Assembly (NCBI RefSeq): GCF_020539865.1
Contig: NZ_JAJBQV010000002.1
Coordinates: 62,001 to 126,000, forward strand
Direction of reading: 5' to 3'
Source of the DNA: Megasphaera elsdenii
GTDB lineage: Bacteria > Bacillota > Negativicutes > Veillonellales > Megasphaeraceae
Length of the DNA: 64,000 bases
In this document: positions 9,288 to 17,877 of the stretch, piece by piece
How the letters are laid out: each line of letters opens with the position of its first letter
How positions within the stretch are numbered: the stretch's first letter is position 1
The notes under the pieces: generated by a model
The model's database searches: none
Told to the model about the DNA's origin: nothing
The model's input: the letters and a program-made list of their open reading frames with translations, nothing else
Program-made: the position numbers and the translations under genes

Positions 9288-9393
9288 TGTAGGGGCTCGC
9301 ACGTGGCGAGCCCGCCCCAGAATACCTGTGCTTTTCTGGCTAGTCTGCAGGAGAATCTGCCAAATTCCTAACGGGTCGCCCACACCCCCTACA
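9288..9393. repeat. Small inverted-repeat element (MITE-like)
   Basis: A roughly 106-base unit begins TGTAGGGGCTCGCACGTGG and ends with the reverse complement of a related sequence, TGTAGGGGGTGTGGGCGACC. The left end also folds on itself (GGGCTCGC...GCGAGCCC). It has terminal inverted repeats but no gene, sits between convergent genes and looks like a short non-autonomous repeat. Target-site duplications were not identified with confidence. Confidence 0.5.
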
Positions 9394-9394
9394 G

Positions 9395-9430
9395 AAAAAA
9401 GACTTGTCGTACGTACGACAAGTCTTTTTT
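9395..9430. terminator. Bidirectional intrinsic terminator between LysR and nifJ
   Basis: AAGACTTGTCGTACGTACGACAAGTCTT is a perfect palindrome of 14-base arms, with runs of A before it and T after it, so it can stop transcription from both convergent genes. The core resembles the terminator at 6307. Confidence 0.9.
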
Positions 9431-9445
9431 CTTACAACGAACTAT

Positions 9446-12400
9446 TTATTTTTCATCATAAGCTTTGGTCAAGCGGACATAGCCTTCATAACGGTCTTTG
9501 GCATCGGCTTCGGTCTTTTCGAAAAGAGCTTCTGCCGTATCCGGGAAGGTGCGCTGCAAGGACGAGAAGCGCGTTTCACCCATGAGGAAGTCGCGGAAAT
9601 TAGCTGTTGGCGGCTTGGAATCGAGGATGAAGGGATTCCTGCCTTGTTTCTTCAATTCCGGATTATAGCGCCACAAATGCCAGTAACCGGCTTCTACTGC
9701 CCGTTTTTCTTCGAGTTGGCTCTGACCCTGGCCGACTTTCAACCCGTGGTTGATACACGGCGCATAACCGATGATCAGGGATGGGCCGTTATAGGCTTCT
9801 GCTTCTTTGAGGGCCTTCATGAACTGGTTCTTGTCGGCGCCCATAGCGACCTGAGCGACATAGATGTAGCCGTACTGAGCTTCCATCATGCCCAAGTCTT
9901 TCTTACACGTCTTCTTACCGGAAGCTGCGAACTGAGCCACAGCTGCCGTCGGCGTAGCTTTAGATGCCTGGCCGCCCGTATTGGAGTAGACTTCTGTATC
10001 AAAGACCAGGACGTTGACATCTTCACCCTGAGCCAAGACATGGTCCAGGCCGCCATAACCGATATCGTAAGCCCAGCCGTCGCCACCAAAGATCCACTGG
10101 CTGCGTTTGACTAAGAACTGTTTCATATCATAGACCTGTTCCAGTGCTGGTTTGCCGTCTTTTTCAGCTTCCAAGAGGGCAATGACCTTATCCGAGCGTT
10201 CGCGGGTACCTTCGCTTTCAGCCTTGTGTTCTTTCCATTCCGTAAAGGCTACCTGAAGTTCCGGGCTGGCCACATCCATAGCGGCATCGATGTACTGTTC
10301 CAGCAGTTTCCGTTCCGTCTTTTCAGCCAGCATCATGCCAAAACCGTATTCTGCGTTGTCTTCAAAGAGGGACGTCGACCAAGCCGGGCCGTGACCTTGC
10401 GCGTTCTTGGTATAACCGCAGTCCGGTGCACTGCCGCCCCAGACGCTGGAGCAGCCGTGAGCGTTGGCAATCATCATGCGGTCGCCGAAGAGCTGGGTGA
10501 CGACTTTACAATACGGCGTTTCAGCACAGCCTGCACAAGCGCCGGTGAATTCAAGGAGCGGCTGTTCGAACTGGCTGCCGATGACGGTATTCTTATCCAT
10601 CGGATTGGCCTTAGCCGGCAAGTCGATGACGTAATTCCAAAGCGCAGCTTTGTATTCTTCATCGTCGAAGGGTTTCATCGTCAAAGCCTGTTTCGGGCAG
10701 ACGTGGGTACAGCTGCCGCAGCCCAGGCAGTCCATGACGGAAACGACGATATTGTATTTATAACCCGGAGCCACTTTGATTTCCTTATCTTGGTAGCCTT
10801 TCGGAGCCTTAGCGGCTTCATCGGGCGTCATCAAGAAGGGACGGATAGCAGCATGAGGGCAGACGAAGGAACACTGGTTACAGCCGATACATTTTTCAGC
10901 ATCCCAGCTCGGTACGAACATGGCGACGCCGCGTTTTTCTTCGGCACAGGTTCCCGTCGGCCAACGACCGTCTTCAATGCCGTCATACGCGCTGACCGGC
11001 AGATCGTCGCCTTCGAGGGCATTGACAGGAATGGAGAATTCGCGGAAGAATTTCGTATGTTTCGACAAGTCGACCGGTTCATCGACAGCATCAGCCCAGG
11101 CGGCCGGTACATCGACTTTGACGATAGCCGACAGGCCCTGATCAATGGCTTCATTGTTCATGTCGACGATGTTCTGGCCTTTTTTGCCATACGAGGCGAC
11201 GACGGATTCTTTCAATTTAGAAATAGCCAGGTCCAAGGGGATGACATCTGCCAGTTTGAAGAAGGCCGACTGCATGATCATGTTGATGCGGCCGCCGAGA
11301 CCGATTTTCTGAGCAATGCCGACGGCGTCGATGATATAGAATTTGACGTCGTTGCGGGCAATGGCGCGTTTTAATTTAGCCGGCAGTTTTTCGTCCAGTT
11401 CTTCCGGTTTCCAGACCGTGTTGAGCAGGAACGTACCGCCCTTTTTGATGCCTCGCAGGAGGTCAAAGCCATGGACATAGGACTGGCGGTGGCAGGCGAT
11501 GAAGTCGGCATTATTGATGAGGTATGGCATCTTGATCGGCGTATCGCCAAAGCGCAGGTGCGATACAGTGACGCCGCCGGATTTCTTGGAGTCATAAGCG
11601 AAATATGCTTGAGCATACATGTCCGTATTATCGCCGATGATCTTGATAGCACTCTTATTAGCACCGACGGTACCGTCAGAGCCGAAGCCCCAGAACTTGC
11701 AGGCTTTCAGGCCTTTGCCACCTGTCGTGATGCCTTTGACGCGCGGCAGGGATTTATAGGTAACATCATCGACGATGCTCAAAGTGAAGTCGTTCTTCGG
11801 TTCAAAAGCCTTGAGGTTTTCAAAAGCAGCGACGACGTCACCCGGCAAGAATTCTTTCGATGCAATACCATAACGGCCGTGGTAGACCTTCGGTGCATTG
11901 TCGGCTACAGCAAAGGTAGCGGCTACGCTGTGATAGAGCGGTTCGCCGTTGGCGCCGGTTTCTTTCGTGCGGTCCAGGACGGCAATTTTCTTGACCGTGT
12001 TCGGCAAGGCAGCCAGGAAATGTTTTTCCGACCACGGACGGAACATGTGGACGTTGATACAGCCGACCTTTTCGCCTTTGGCGACGAGCATCTTGACCGT
12101 TTCTTCGATGGTCTGGGAACCAGAACCCATGGAAACGAGGACGAATTCGGCATCCGGTGCGCCAGTATAATTGAACAGATGATATTCACGACCTGTGATT
12201 TCGCTTATCTTCTGCATGTAGCCTTCAGCGACATCGGGGACACGGTCATAGAATTTATTAAGGGCTTCGCGGTGCTGCATAAACGTTTCAGCCGGTTCGC
12301 AGAAAGAAATGGCTTCCGGATTATCCGGGTTCATGCCGCGTTTGCGGAAGGCCCGGACGGCATCCATATCGAGGAGAGGCCGGAGTTTTTCATACGGCAG

Positions 12401-12958
12401 GACTTCAATTTTCTGGATTTCGTGGGACGTGCGGAAGCCATCGAAGAAGTTGATGATCGGGATACGACAGGAAATAGCCGTGGCATGGACGACAGCTGCC
12501 AAGTCCATAATTTCCTGGACACTCGATTCACACATCATGCTGATACCCGTGCCGCGCATAGCCATAGCATCGTCATGACCGGCAAAAATCGTATAGCCGT
12601 TGGTAGCAACCGTACGGGATGCGACGTGGAAGACACCGGGCAGGAGTTCGCTGGAAATCTTGAACATGTTGCTGAGCATGATCATCATGCCCTGGGAAGA
12701 CGTAAAGGTCGTCGTCAATGCACCGGTGTTCAGAGCGCCGTGCATAGCACCGGCAGCCCCTTTTTCGGACTGCATTTCCTGAACCTGGACGGTCGTGCCA
12801 AACAAGTTCTTACGGCCATGAGCAGCCCATTCATCGACGTGTTCAGCCATCGGCGACGACGGCGTTATCGGGAAAATGGAAGCCAATTCCGTAAAGGCGT
12901 AGGCAATATAAGCCGCAGCTTCGTTGCCGTCCATTGTCTTGAAAATTTTCTTTGCCAT
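9446..12958 (-). CDS. nifJ: pyruvate:ferredoxin (flavodoxin) oxidoreductase, single-chain
   Basis: This enzyme oxidises pyruvate with CoA to acetyl-CoA and CO2, passing electrons to ferredoxin; it is central to anaerobic fermentation. The 1170-residue protein is a full-length homodimer-type PFOR. The N-terminal domain begins MAKKIFKTMDGNEAAAYIAY. The middle carries two 4Fe-4S motifs, CIGCNQCSFVCPHAA and CLGCGSCTHVCPKQA. A further cluster cysteine region CAGCAETPYC lies before the C-terminal TPP domain, which has GDGWAYDIGYGG and SNTGGQASKATP. It is monocistronic, with its own promoter and terminator. Confidence 0.97.
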   Translation of the reverse strand: MAKKIFKTMDGNEAAAYIAYAFTELASIFPITPSSPMAEHVDEWAAHGRKNLFGTTVQVQEMQSEKGAAGAMHGALNTGALTTTFTSSQGMMIMLSNMFKISSELLPGVFHVASRTVATNGYTIFAGHDDAMAMRGTGISMMCESSVQEIMDLAAVVHATAISCRIPIINFFDGFRTSHEIQKIEVLPYEKLRPLLDMDAVRAFRKRGMNPDNPEAISFCEPAETFMQHREALNKFYDRVPDVAEGYMQKISEITGREYHLFNYTGAPDAEFVLVSMGSGSQTIEETVKMLVAKGEKVGCINVHMFRPWSEKHFLAALPNTVKKIAVLDRTKETGANGEPLYHSVAATFAVADNAPKVYHGRYGIASKEFLPGDVVAAFENLKAFEPKNDFTLSIVDDVTYKSLPRVKGITTGGKGLKACKFWGFGSDGTVGANKSAIKIIGDNTDMYAQAYFAYDSKKSGGVTVSHLRFGDTPIKMPYLINNADFIACHRQSYVHGFDLLRGIKKGGTFLLNTVWKPEELDEKLPAKLKRAIARNDVKFYIIDAVGIAQKIGLGGRINMIMQSAFFKLADVIPLDLAISKLKESVVASYGKKGQNIVDMNNEAIDQGLSAIVKVDVPAAWADAVDEPVDLSKHTKFFREFSIPVNALEGDDLPVSAYDGIEDGRWPTGTCAEEKRGVAMFVPSWDAEKCIGCNQCSFVCPHAAIRPFLMTPDEAAKAPKGYQDKEIKVAPGYKYNIVVSVMDCLGCGSCTHVCPKQALTMKPFDDEEYKAALWNYVIDLPAKANPMDKNTVIGSQFEQPLLEFTGACAGCAETPYCKVVTQLFGDRMMIANAHGCSSVWGGSAPDCGYTKNAQGHGPAWSTSLFEDNAEYGFGMMLAEKTERKLLEQYIDAAMDVASPELQVAFTEWKEHKAESEGTRERSDKVIALLEAEKDGKPALEQVYDMKQFLVKRSQWIFGGDGWAYDIGYGGLDHVLAQGEDVNVLVFDTEVYSNTGGQASKATPTAAVAQFAASGKKTCKKDLGMMEAQYGYIYVAQVAMGADKNQFMKALKEAEAYNGPSLIIGYAPCINHGLKVGQGQSQLEEKRAVEAGYWHLWRYNPELKKQGRNPFILDSKPPTANFRDFLMGETRFSSLQRTFPDTAEALFEKTEADAKDRYEGYVRLTKAYDEK

Positions 12959-13100
12959 AGTACTTGTTCCCCTTTCTGTAAAACCTGATAAATGAAAGAA
13001 TCCGTGTACACTGAGGAGTCATCTGATAGATTGCGCAGACAAAATCATCGTTTTTCGTTATGTGGCCAAGGTATTTTCTAGATGACTATTTGTTATCTTC

Positions 13101-13129
13101 ATTGTACTATTTTGAAAAATTTTGCGCAA
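13101..13129 (-). promoter_or_regulatory. Promoter of nifJ (in the 12959-13315 spacer)
   Basis: TTGCGC (13129-13124) and TACAAT (13106-13101) are 17 bases apart on the minus strand, leaving a leader of about 140 bases before nifJ. The rest of this 357-base spacer holds a terminator at 13202-13238 and a repeat at 13241-13312; no other gene was seen. Confidence 0.7.
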
Positions 13130-13201
13130 GGCCTTTCCAGTAAAACGTTCATCTTATGCCGATTTTGTCTAAAAGCCTGTATATTCATGAAAAAGAGTCA
13201 T

Positions 13202-13238
13202 AAAAAAAGGCGCTGTCTGCAAGAGACGACGCCTTTTT
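13202..13238 (-). terminator. Intrinsic terminator after the 143-residue hypothetical gene
   Basis: On the minus strand AAAGGCG...CGCCTTT forms the outer stem, with GTCTC/GAGAC-like inner pairing, followed by seven T residues. Confidence 0.8.
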
Positions 13239-13240
13239 AA

Positions 13241-13312
13241 GTTTGAAGTTAAAAGTTTGATGTTTGATGTAATCCGTTTTTAAATTTAAAAATCGTCGCT
13301 TCAAACATCGAG
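13241..13312. repeat. AAGTTTGATGTTTGATG-type repeat beside a terminator
   Basis: The stretch contains GTTTGAAGTTAAAAGTTTG and GATGTTTGATG, with an opposing TTCAAACATCGAG at its other end. The same motif lies beside terminators at 17236-17262, 31673-31690 and 36894-36911, so it appears to be a dispersed terminator-linked repeat. Confidence 0.55.
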
Positions 13313-13315
13313 CCC

Positions 13316-13747
13316 TTACGCCCAGATAGATTTCATGAGTTCTTTGTACGATTCGCCGAGGTGGCGGATGATGACATCGAACATGGCGTACATCAAATCG
13401 CCGTCGACTTCATCGTCTTTGAGGAGAACGCACGTGTCGAGGATGAGGCTGCCTTCATCGTCGACGTAGTACTTGAAGGACTTGTACTGCTTATTGTATG
13501 TGTTGAGCAATTTGAGGACAGCTGCTTCGTTATCATCATGCAGGACCTTCGGCGCTACCAGGATACGGATCATGCCATAAATACTGGTATCGAGGATGAC
13601 GATAAGAGGCAGGCGGTTGCCGTTGATGTCAGCAGCCGACCGGAAGACGACCGTCTGGAACCGGTCATCTTTGATTTCATCGACCGTAAAGGCTTTGATT
13701 CCTTTGTCATCCAAATATTTCTTGAAATTTTCCGCTTTTTTATTCAT
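13316..13747 (-). CDS. Hypothetical protein, possibly YbjN-like
   Basis: The product has 143 residues and no signal peptide or membrane segment. ATG 13747 is preferred over upstream codons in the same frame because AAGGAGTG lies just before it. The order of an N-terminal helix (KAENFKKYLDDKG), a beta sheet (QTVVFRSAADING, LPLIVILDTS, GMIRILVAP) and a long C-terminal helical part is reminiscent of the YbjN/secretion-chaperone fold. This resemblance is weak and by eye only. It has its own terminator and lies between nifJ and the oxidative-stress genes. The function is unknown. Confidence 0.75.
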   Translation of the reverse strand: MNKKAENFKKYLDDKGIKAFTVDEIKDDRFQTVVFRSAADINGNRLPLIVILDTSIYGMIRILVAPKVLHDDNEAAVLKLLNTYNKQYKSFKYYVDDEGSLILDTCVLLKDDEVDGDLMYAMFDVIIRHLGESYKELMKSIWA

Positions 13748-13822
13748 GGGAAACACACTCCTTTTTTCTACAAATAACGCTTCGATTTTATTATACCCCA
13801 TTTTAGCAATATTTGTCATATA

Positions 13823-13874
13823 GAAAAGGGCTGTCACAGTAAGCCATTTTGGCTTCGTGCAACAGCCTTTTTTC
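13823..13874 (-). terminator. Intrinsic terminator after the glutathione peroxidase gene
   Basis: A long imperfect hairpin pairs AAAAGGCTGTTGCACGAAGCC with GGCTTACTGTGACAGCCCTTTT on the minus strand and ends in T residues. Confidence 0.75.
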
Positions 13875-13877
13875 TTA

Positions 13878-14429
13878 TTAGGAGAGGAGTAGTTTTTCGA
13901 GAATAGGATCTAATTCTTCCGGTGTCGTGCTCGGTTCAAAACGCTGAACCTGGCTGCCGTCCCGGTTGATGAGGAATTTGGTGAAATTCCATTTGATGCC
14001 GTTGCCTTGGGCATTGTCCGGATAGTATTCGGAAACGACCTTCTGGATGAGCTGGCCACTTTCTTTATCCGTTTCGTAGCCCTTGAATGGCGCGGCTTCT
14101 GTAAGGTATTGATACAGAGGTGCTGCCTGTTCGCCGCGGACGTCGATTTTCGCAAAGAGCGGGAAAGTGACGCCGTGGTTGAGGCGGCAGAACTGTTCGA
14201 TGTGCTGGTTATCTTCCGGATCCTGTTCCAGGAACTGGTTGCACGGGAAGCCGAGGATGACCAAGCCTTTATCCTTATATTTCTGATATAAGGCTTCCAG
14301 ACCGTCGTACTGCGGCGTGAAGCCACATTTACTGGCCGTGTTAACGATGAGCAGGACCTTATCTTTATATTGGCTCAGGGATACATCGTGCCCCTGGATG
14401 TCTTTGACCGTGAAATCGTATACGTTCAT
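13878..14429 (-). CDS. gpx: glutathione peroxidase family thiol peroxidase
   Basis: The 183-residue protein is a cysteine-type GPx, which reduces hydroperoxides, in most bacteria with thioredoxin. The peroxidatic Cys is residue 35 in NTASKCGFTPQY. The family motifs FPCNQF and KWNFTKFL supply the Gln, Trp and Asn of the catalytic tetrad. It is cytosolic, with no signal peptide. It lies 19 bases downstream of the superoxide reductase gene, so the two probably form one oxidative-stress operon: superoxide to peroxide, then peroxide removal. Confidence 0.93.
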   Translation of the reverse strand: MNVYDFTVKDIQGHDVSLSQYKDKVLLIVNTASKCGFTPQYDGLEALYQKYKDKGLVILGFPCNQFLEQDPEDNQHIEQFCRLNHGVTFPLFAKIDVRGEQAAPLYQYLTEAAPFKGYETDKESGQLIQKVVSEYYPDNAQGNGIKWNFTKFLINRDGSQVQRFEPSTTPEELDPILEKLLLS

Positions 14430-14448
14430 AATATAACCTCCTTATTGT

Positions 14449-14901
14449 TTATAATTCGTGAATAACGCAGCCGCCGAATTCGGGCGAGCAAGTGGCACCA
14501 TCGAGGGACGGCGCTTCTTTGACAGCGAACGATTCTTTCCACAGGCCGTGGAGGTTGCAGTATGCATAAACTTCACCGGCATCGCCTGTTTCAAATTCAG
14601 CCTTTGGTTCTTCACCGGGTTTGAGGTAACGGATGTCGACGCCGTTGTCATCGACGAGGGCAATCCATTCGATATAATGCTTTTCTTCCATCGGGTGTGT
14701 CACTGAGCCGACATGGACTTCCAAGTGACCATCGATTTTTTGGATAGCCGGTACGTGTTTTTCTTTCGCTGCGTCGACCGTATCGGCGACGAGGTGTGTC
14801 AATTCTTGGCCAGCATAGATGAGTTTTTCCGGTACTTGCGTGCCTACAGATACTAAAACGCTGCCATCTTTATCGTTACGGTAAAATTCTACGTGTTTCA
14901 T
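14449..14901 (-). CDS. superoxide reductase (desulfoferrodoxin-type, lacking the N-terminal iron site)
   Basis: The protein reduces superoxide to peroxide at a mononuclear iron centre. The four His and one Cys ligands can be assigned: His49 (EKHVPAI), His69 and His75 (VTHPMEEKHYIEW), Cys115 and His118 (YCNLHGLW). The N-terminal 35 residues occupy the place of the desulforedoxin domain but contain no cysteine, so the second rubredoxin-like iron is absent. An unusual C-terminal tail carries two further cysteines (138 and 145). The GGAGGA site and promoter precede it, and gpx follows it. Confidence 0.92.
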   Translation of the reverse strand: MKHVEFYRNDKDGSVLVSVGTQVPEKLIYAGQELTHLVADTVDAAKEKHVPAIQKIDGHLEVHVGSVTHPMEEKHYIEWIALVDDNGVDIRYLKPGEEPKAEFETGDAGEVYAYCNLHGLWKESFAVKEAPSLDGATCSPEFGGCVIHEL

Positions 14902-14996
14902 ATAGGTTCCTCCTTCAGGGCTGGGCCCCTGGCGAATATACGATTTATATATAAGAAGTTGTTTATTAATTAATAATTATTTTTCTTTATATGCTT

Positions 14997-15025
14997 ATAA
15001 TAGACTAAATCAGTACACTTGTCAA
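14997..15025 (-). promoter_or_regulatory. Promoter of the superoxide reductase-gpx operon
   Basis: TTGACA (15025-15020) and TATTAT (15002-14997) are 17 bases apart on the minus strand. The following leader is very AT-rich and contains the palindrome TTATTAATTAATAA at about 14960-14973, a possible operator; no known regulator site could be assigned. Confidence 0.75.
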
Positions 15026-15048
15026 TAATGGAGAATAATTATTTTTTA

Positions 15049-16203
15049 TTATTTTTTCTTAATATCCAGTTCGATGCTGTGCGGGTCTTTCTTCAGGGCT
15101 TTCATCCGTTCCCGCGTCGTCCGACTGGCACCGCCCCACTTGAGGACCAGTCCGCCATTTACGCTCCACGTCGACGTCATATTAGACCCGGACCGCCGCG
15201 TCAATTCGCCCCAAACGGAATTTCCTTGCCCTAAGGATAAGGACGTCCCAAAAGTCATATCATACCAAGTATAATGGTTAGATCCGACATCGGCTGTCAA
15301 CGGCGCCTGGTCATCGCTATGAAGGTTCCCCGTCGTAATCCCATTCATTTCCCGTTGAACGCCAAAACGACCATAGAGCAAGCCGGCATGACCGTTGACA
15401 CTATACGATTTCCCAGCCATAAGACCCAAGCGGCCCGTGATATACGGTTTATTTCCAGACCGATAGGTCACGTCATCACCGCTGACCGTGTAGGGGAAGA
15501 CATAGCCCAGGGATAAGCCGGCCTGAGGTTCCCAGAAGAATTGCTTGGGCAGGAGTCGCGTTTCATAATAGCGGATACCGGCACCGAGCAGCCAGGTCCG
15601 GTAGTTGACCAAATCGCTATTTCCGTCAGCATCGCTATAAGATACCGTGTGCTGCAGCTGTGACAAGCGGATGACCGCATCGCCATGACGGTCGTGCTTA
15701 TCGCCCCATTCCATGGCAAAACCGCCACCGTATTCCTTAATGGTATCGGATCCGCCGCCATAAGGCTGGCTGCCGGTCTGGCCATTGGTATATATATTCG
15801 ACGTGCTCATCGTATAAAAGGCCCCCTGATGCAAGGTCCCGCCCCAGCGTGCCATGTTATGCGGCGAATCATAGCCGATGTGGGTCGCACTATAGTCCTG
15901 GCTGAAAGACAGGCTACCGTAATGGGGAAAGGTATAGCTGCAATAGTCCGTCTTGACCCACCATCCCGTATCTTCTGACGGTTCCGCCAAGTCCTTATAG
16001 GAAGCGAAACGGTTGTCATCGGTGCGCCGCCAGAGGAGGTCCGACGCCATTTCATAAAAAGAAGCCGTCCCAGCCTGTGTCGCTGCCAAAGACCGGCCGG
16101 CAGATTGCCAGTCTGCGCCCTGTACGGTATCCGCTCCGGCCAGGCAGGCCAAGGCAGCCAAAGCGATTATCCAGTTATGTACCCCAGGCAGACTGAATTT
16201 CAT
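15049..16203 (-). CDS. Outer-membrane autotransporter-type beta-barrel protein without passenger
   Basis: The 384-residue protein begins with a hydrophobic signal sequence (about residues 10-30, cleavage probably after VQGA). From about residue 85 it consists of alternating amphipathic strands rich in Tyr, Trp and Gly, such as RLSQLQHTVSYSD and GHAGLLYGRFGVQ, matching the autotransporter beta-barrel domain. There is no long passenger. The last strand VNGGLVLKW would normally end the protein, but a basic 26-residue tail follows. The role is unknown: porin-like or adhesin-anchor functions are possible. It supports an outer membrane in this organism. Confidence 0.82.
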   Translation of the reverse strand: MKFSLPGVHNWIIALAALACLAGADTVQGADWQSAGRSLAATQAGTASFYEMASDLLWRRTDDNRFASYKDLAEPSEDTGWWVKTDYCSYTFPHYGSLSFSQDYSATHIGYDSPHNMARWGGTLHQGAFYTMSTSNIYTNGQTGSQPYGGGSDTIKEYGGGFAMEWGDKHDRHGDAVIRLSQLQHTVSYSDADGNSDLVNYRTWLLGAGIRYYETRLLPKQFFWEPQAGLSLGYVFPYTVSGDDVTYRSGNKPYITGRLGLMAGKSYSVNGHAGLLYGRFGVQREMNGITTGNLHSDDQAPLTADVGSNHYTWYDMTFGTSLSLGQGNSVWGELTRRSGSNMTSTWSVNGGLVLKWGGASRTTRERMKALKKDPHSIELDIKKK

Positions 16204-16222
16204 GAAAATCTCCTTTGCGAAC

Positions 16223-17221
16223 TTATATGTCCGTCCTTACTAAATCGTAATGGCGACAGCCTTGTTCTTCACTACAACGCAAGACGCCGTGATCGACGAG
16301 GTATTCGATATGGGCCAGCGTTTCCCCCAAGGCGAACCACTTCTGCGTCGGCGGGAAATCCTTCCACTTCTTGCCGCGCATAGACCAGGTCATATGCGGA
16401 GCGATCTCGTAAGCCGTGCTGTGCGGATAACACCTTACCAGATGGCAGATTTCAGCCAAGCGGCGGTCGTGATGGGCCATAATTCCCTCAATGCGACCGG
16501 CAATAGACGTATCGCCTTCGCGATGCCCCGGCAGGGCCAGACGGACGGGCAAATTGCGGACCTTCTGTAAACTTTCGAGATAGCGCTGCAGTGCGTGTTT
16601 CATATGATACCAGACCTGGATATTCGGCGTGATATCGAAGAGGATATGGTCACTCGTAAAGAAAACCTGCTCTTTCGCCAGGTACAAGCAGCACAGCCCC
16701 GGCGTATGGCCCGGCGTGTGGATGACCTGTAAATCGCAGCCGGCCAGGGAAAGGTGGTCACCGTCTTGGACAGTCGTCACCGGGAAATGCGGATCCGGTG
16801 AAAAGGTCCGGGCCTGGTTGGAGAACTGCGTCCGTATTTCTTCGGGCGGCATGCCTTCTCGCATGAAGTTGTCTTCAGCCGCCTTCCACGTCGAACCGTC
16901 TTCGGAATCGACGAGATACTGGTAATCGACGGGATGCATGTAAATAGGACAACCAGCCGCAGCAAAAAGGCCGACGAGACCGCTGTGGTCGGCGTGGAGA
17001 TGGGTAATGAACAAGGCCGTATCGGGTTGTAAACGGACACCCAGTTCCTGTAAACCTTGACATAAGGCTCGTTTACATTCGGGACGGTTGAAACCCGTGT
17101 CGATGACCAGATTGCCAGACGGCCCTTTGATGACATAAGCATTGAGATACTGCAAAGGATTGTCAGGCAAATCGACGCGGATACGGTAAATATCGGGATG
17201 AGAATGAACTTGCTGGATCAT
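16223..17221 (-). CDS. MBL-fold metallo-hydrolase
   Basis: The 332-residue protein has the dinuclear-zinc signature HLHADHSG near residue 75, a later HTPGHTPG metal histidine, an Asp in FFTSDHILFD and a terminal LPGHREG histidine. An additional C-terminal helical region with a winged-helix look (residues about 255-325) follows the core domain, as in several hydrolases of the glyoxalase II/LACTB2-like group. The substrate cannot be predicted. AAGGAGGT precedes the start. It lies downstream of pth but beyond a terminator, so it is probably transcribed separately. Confidence 0.85.
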   Translation of the reverse strand: MIQQVHSHPDIYRIRVDLPDNPLQYLNAYVIKGPSGNLVIDTGFNRPECKRALCQGLQELGVRLQPDTALFITHLHADHSGLVGLFAAAGCPIYMHPVDYQYLVDSEDGSTWKAAEDNFMREGMPPEEIRTQFSNQARTFSPDPHFPVTTVQDGDHLSLAGCDLQVIHTPGHTPGLCCLYLAKEQVFFTSDHILFDITPNIQVWYHMKHALQRYLESLQKVRNLPVRLALPGHREGDTSIAGRIEGIMAHHDRRLAEICHLVRCYPHSTAYEIAPHMTWSMRGKKWKDFPPTQKWFALGETLAHIEYLVDHGVLRCSEEQGCRHYDLVRTDI

Positions 17222-17235
17222 AGGACCTCCTTAGG

Positions 17236-17262
17236 GAAGTTTGATGTTTGATGTTTATCAAA
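17236..17262. repeat. AAGTTTGATGTTTGATG-type repeat
   Basis: AAGTTTGATGTTTGATG followed by TTTATCAAACTC forms a short inverted repeat directly beside the pth terminator; it matches the repeat at 13241-13312. Confidence 0.5.
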
Positions 17263-17265
17263 CTC

Positions 17266-17296
17266 GAAAAGAGGCTGTCAGACGACAGCCTCTTTT
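17266..17296 (-). terminator. Intrinsic terminator after pth
   Basis: AAAAGAGGCTGTC pairs with GACAGCCTCTTTT around a short loop. The arms end in T residues on both strands. Confidence 0.85.
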
Positions 17297-17297
17297 C

Positions 17298-17861
17298 TCA
17301 TTTTTTCTTCTTTGGGTTATAGCGATTCATGCCTTTGTCGACGCCGAGACTCAAGCAACCTTCGATAGCGGTGGCCGCGTCCTCGATGCCCTGCTGGTAG
17401 GCTTCGCGGAGTTCTTCCGGGAAAGGAGTCAGGACATGGTCGACGACATCATGGTGTGGCAAAGGCCGGCCGATGCCGACGCGGAAACGGGTAAAATCTG
17501 TACAGCCGTTGGCGAAAAGGCTCTTGATGCCATTATGTCCGCCATCGCTGCCGCTCTTGCGAATCCGCAGGCGGCCGACGGCCAAATCCATATCGTCATA
17601 AGCGACGTAGACGTCAGGCTGGTCAATCTTATACCAGCGCATGAGCGGTCCAACAGCGCGGCCGCTTTCATTCATGTACGTCTGTGGCTTGACCAAGATG
17701 ATCTTTTCGCCGTTCACCGTAGTCTGGGCTACGAGGGCCTCCATCTTATCCTGCCACAAGGTCACATTCCAGCGCTTGGCTAATTCATCGACGACACGGA
17801 AACCTGTATTGTGTTTCGATTCTTCATATTGACGGCCCGGATTGCCCAAGCCAACGATCAT
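17298..17861 (-). CDS. pth: peptidyl-tRNA hydrolase
   Basis: Pth releases peptides from peptidyl-tRNA dropped by stalled ribosomes. The 187-residue protein begins MIVGLGNPGRQYEESKHNTG, containing the catalytic His of the family, and continues with KPQTYMNESG and GHNGIKSL. A start nine codons upstream (17888) would overlap prs and has no ribosome binding site, so ATG 17861 with AAGGA upstream is preferred. It is the third gene of a glmU-prs-pth run. Confidence 0.95.
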   Translation of the reverse strand: MIVGLGNPGRQYEESKHNTGFRVVDELAKRWNVTLWQDKMEALVAQTTVNGEKIILVKPQTYMNESGRAVGPLMRWYKIDQPDVYVAYDDMDLAVGRLRIRKSGSDGGHNGIKSLFANGCTDFTRFRVGIGRPLPHHDVVDHVLTPFPEELREAYQQGIEDAATAIEGCLSLGVDKGMNRYNPKKKK

Positions 17862-17877
17862 ATGCACGATGGATTCC

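Noticed and set aside
11471..12988. 505-codon open frame on the plus strand opposite nifJ
   Set aside because: It is fully antisense to a clear 1170-residue PFOR, shows no recognisable domain, and is the expected shadow of GC-rich third codon positions.
13202..17296. Repeated GTTTGATG tracts considered as a CRISPR array or direct-repeat origin
   Set aside because: Copies are few, imperfect and spread over kilobases next to terminators, with no regular spacers and no cas or replication genes nearby.
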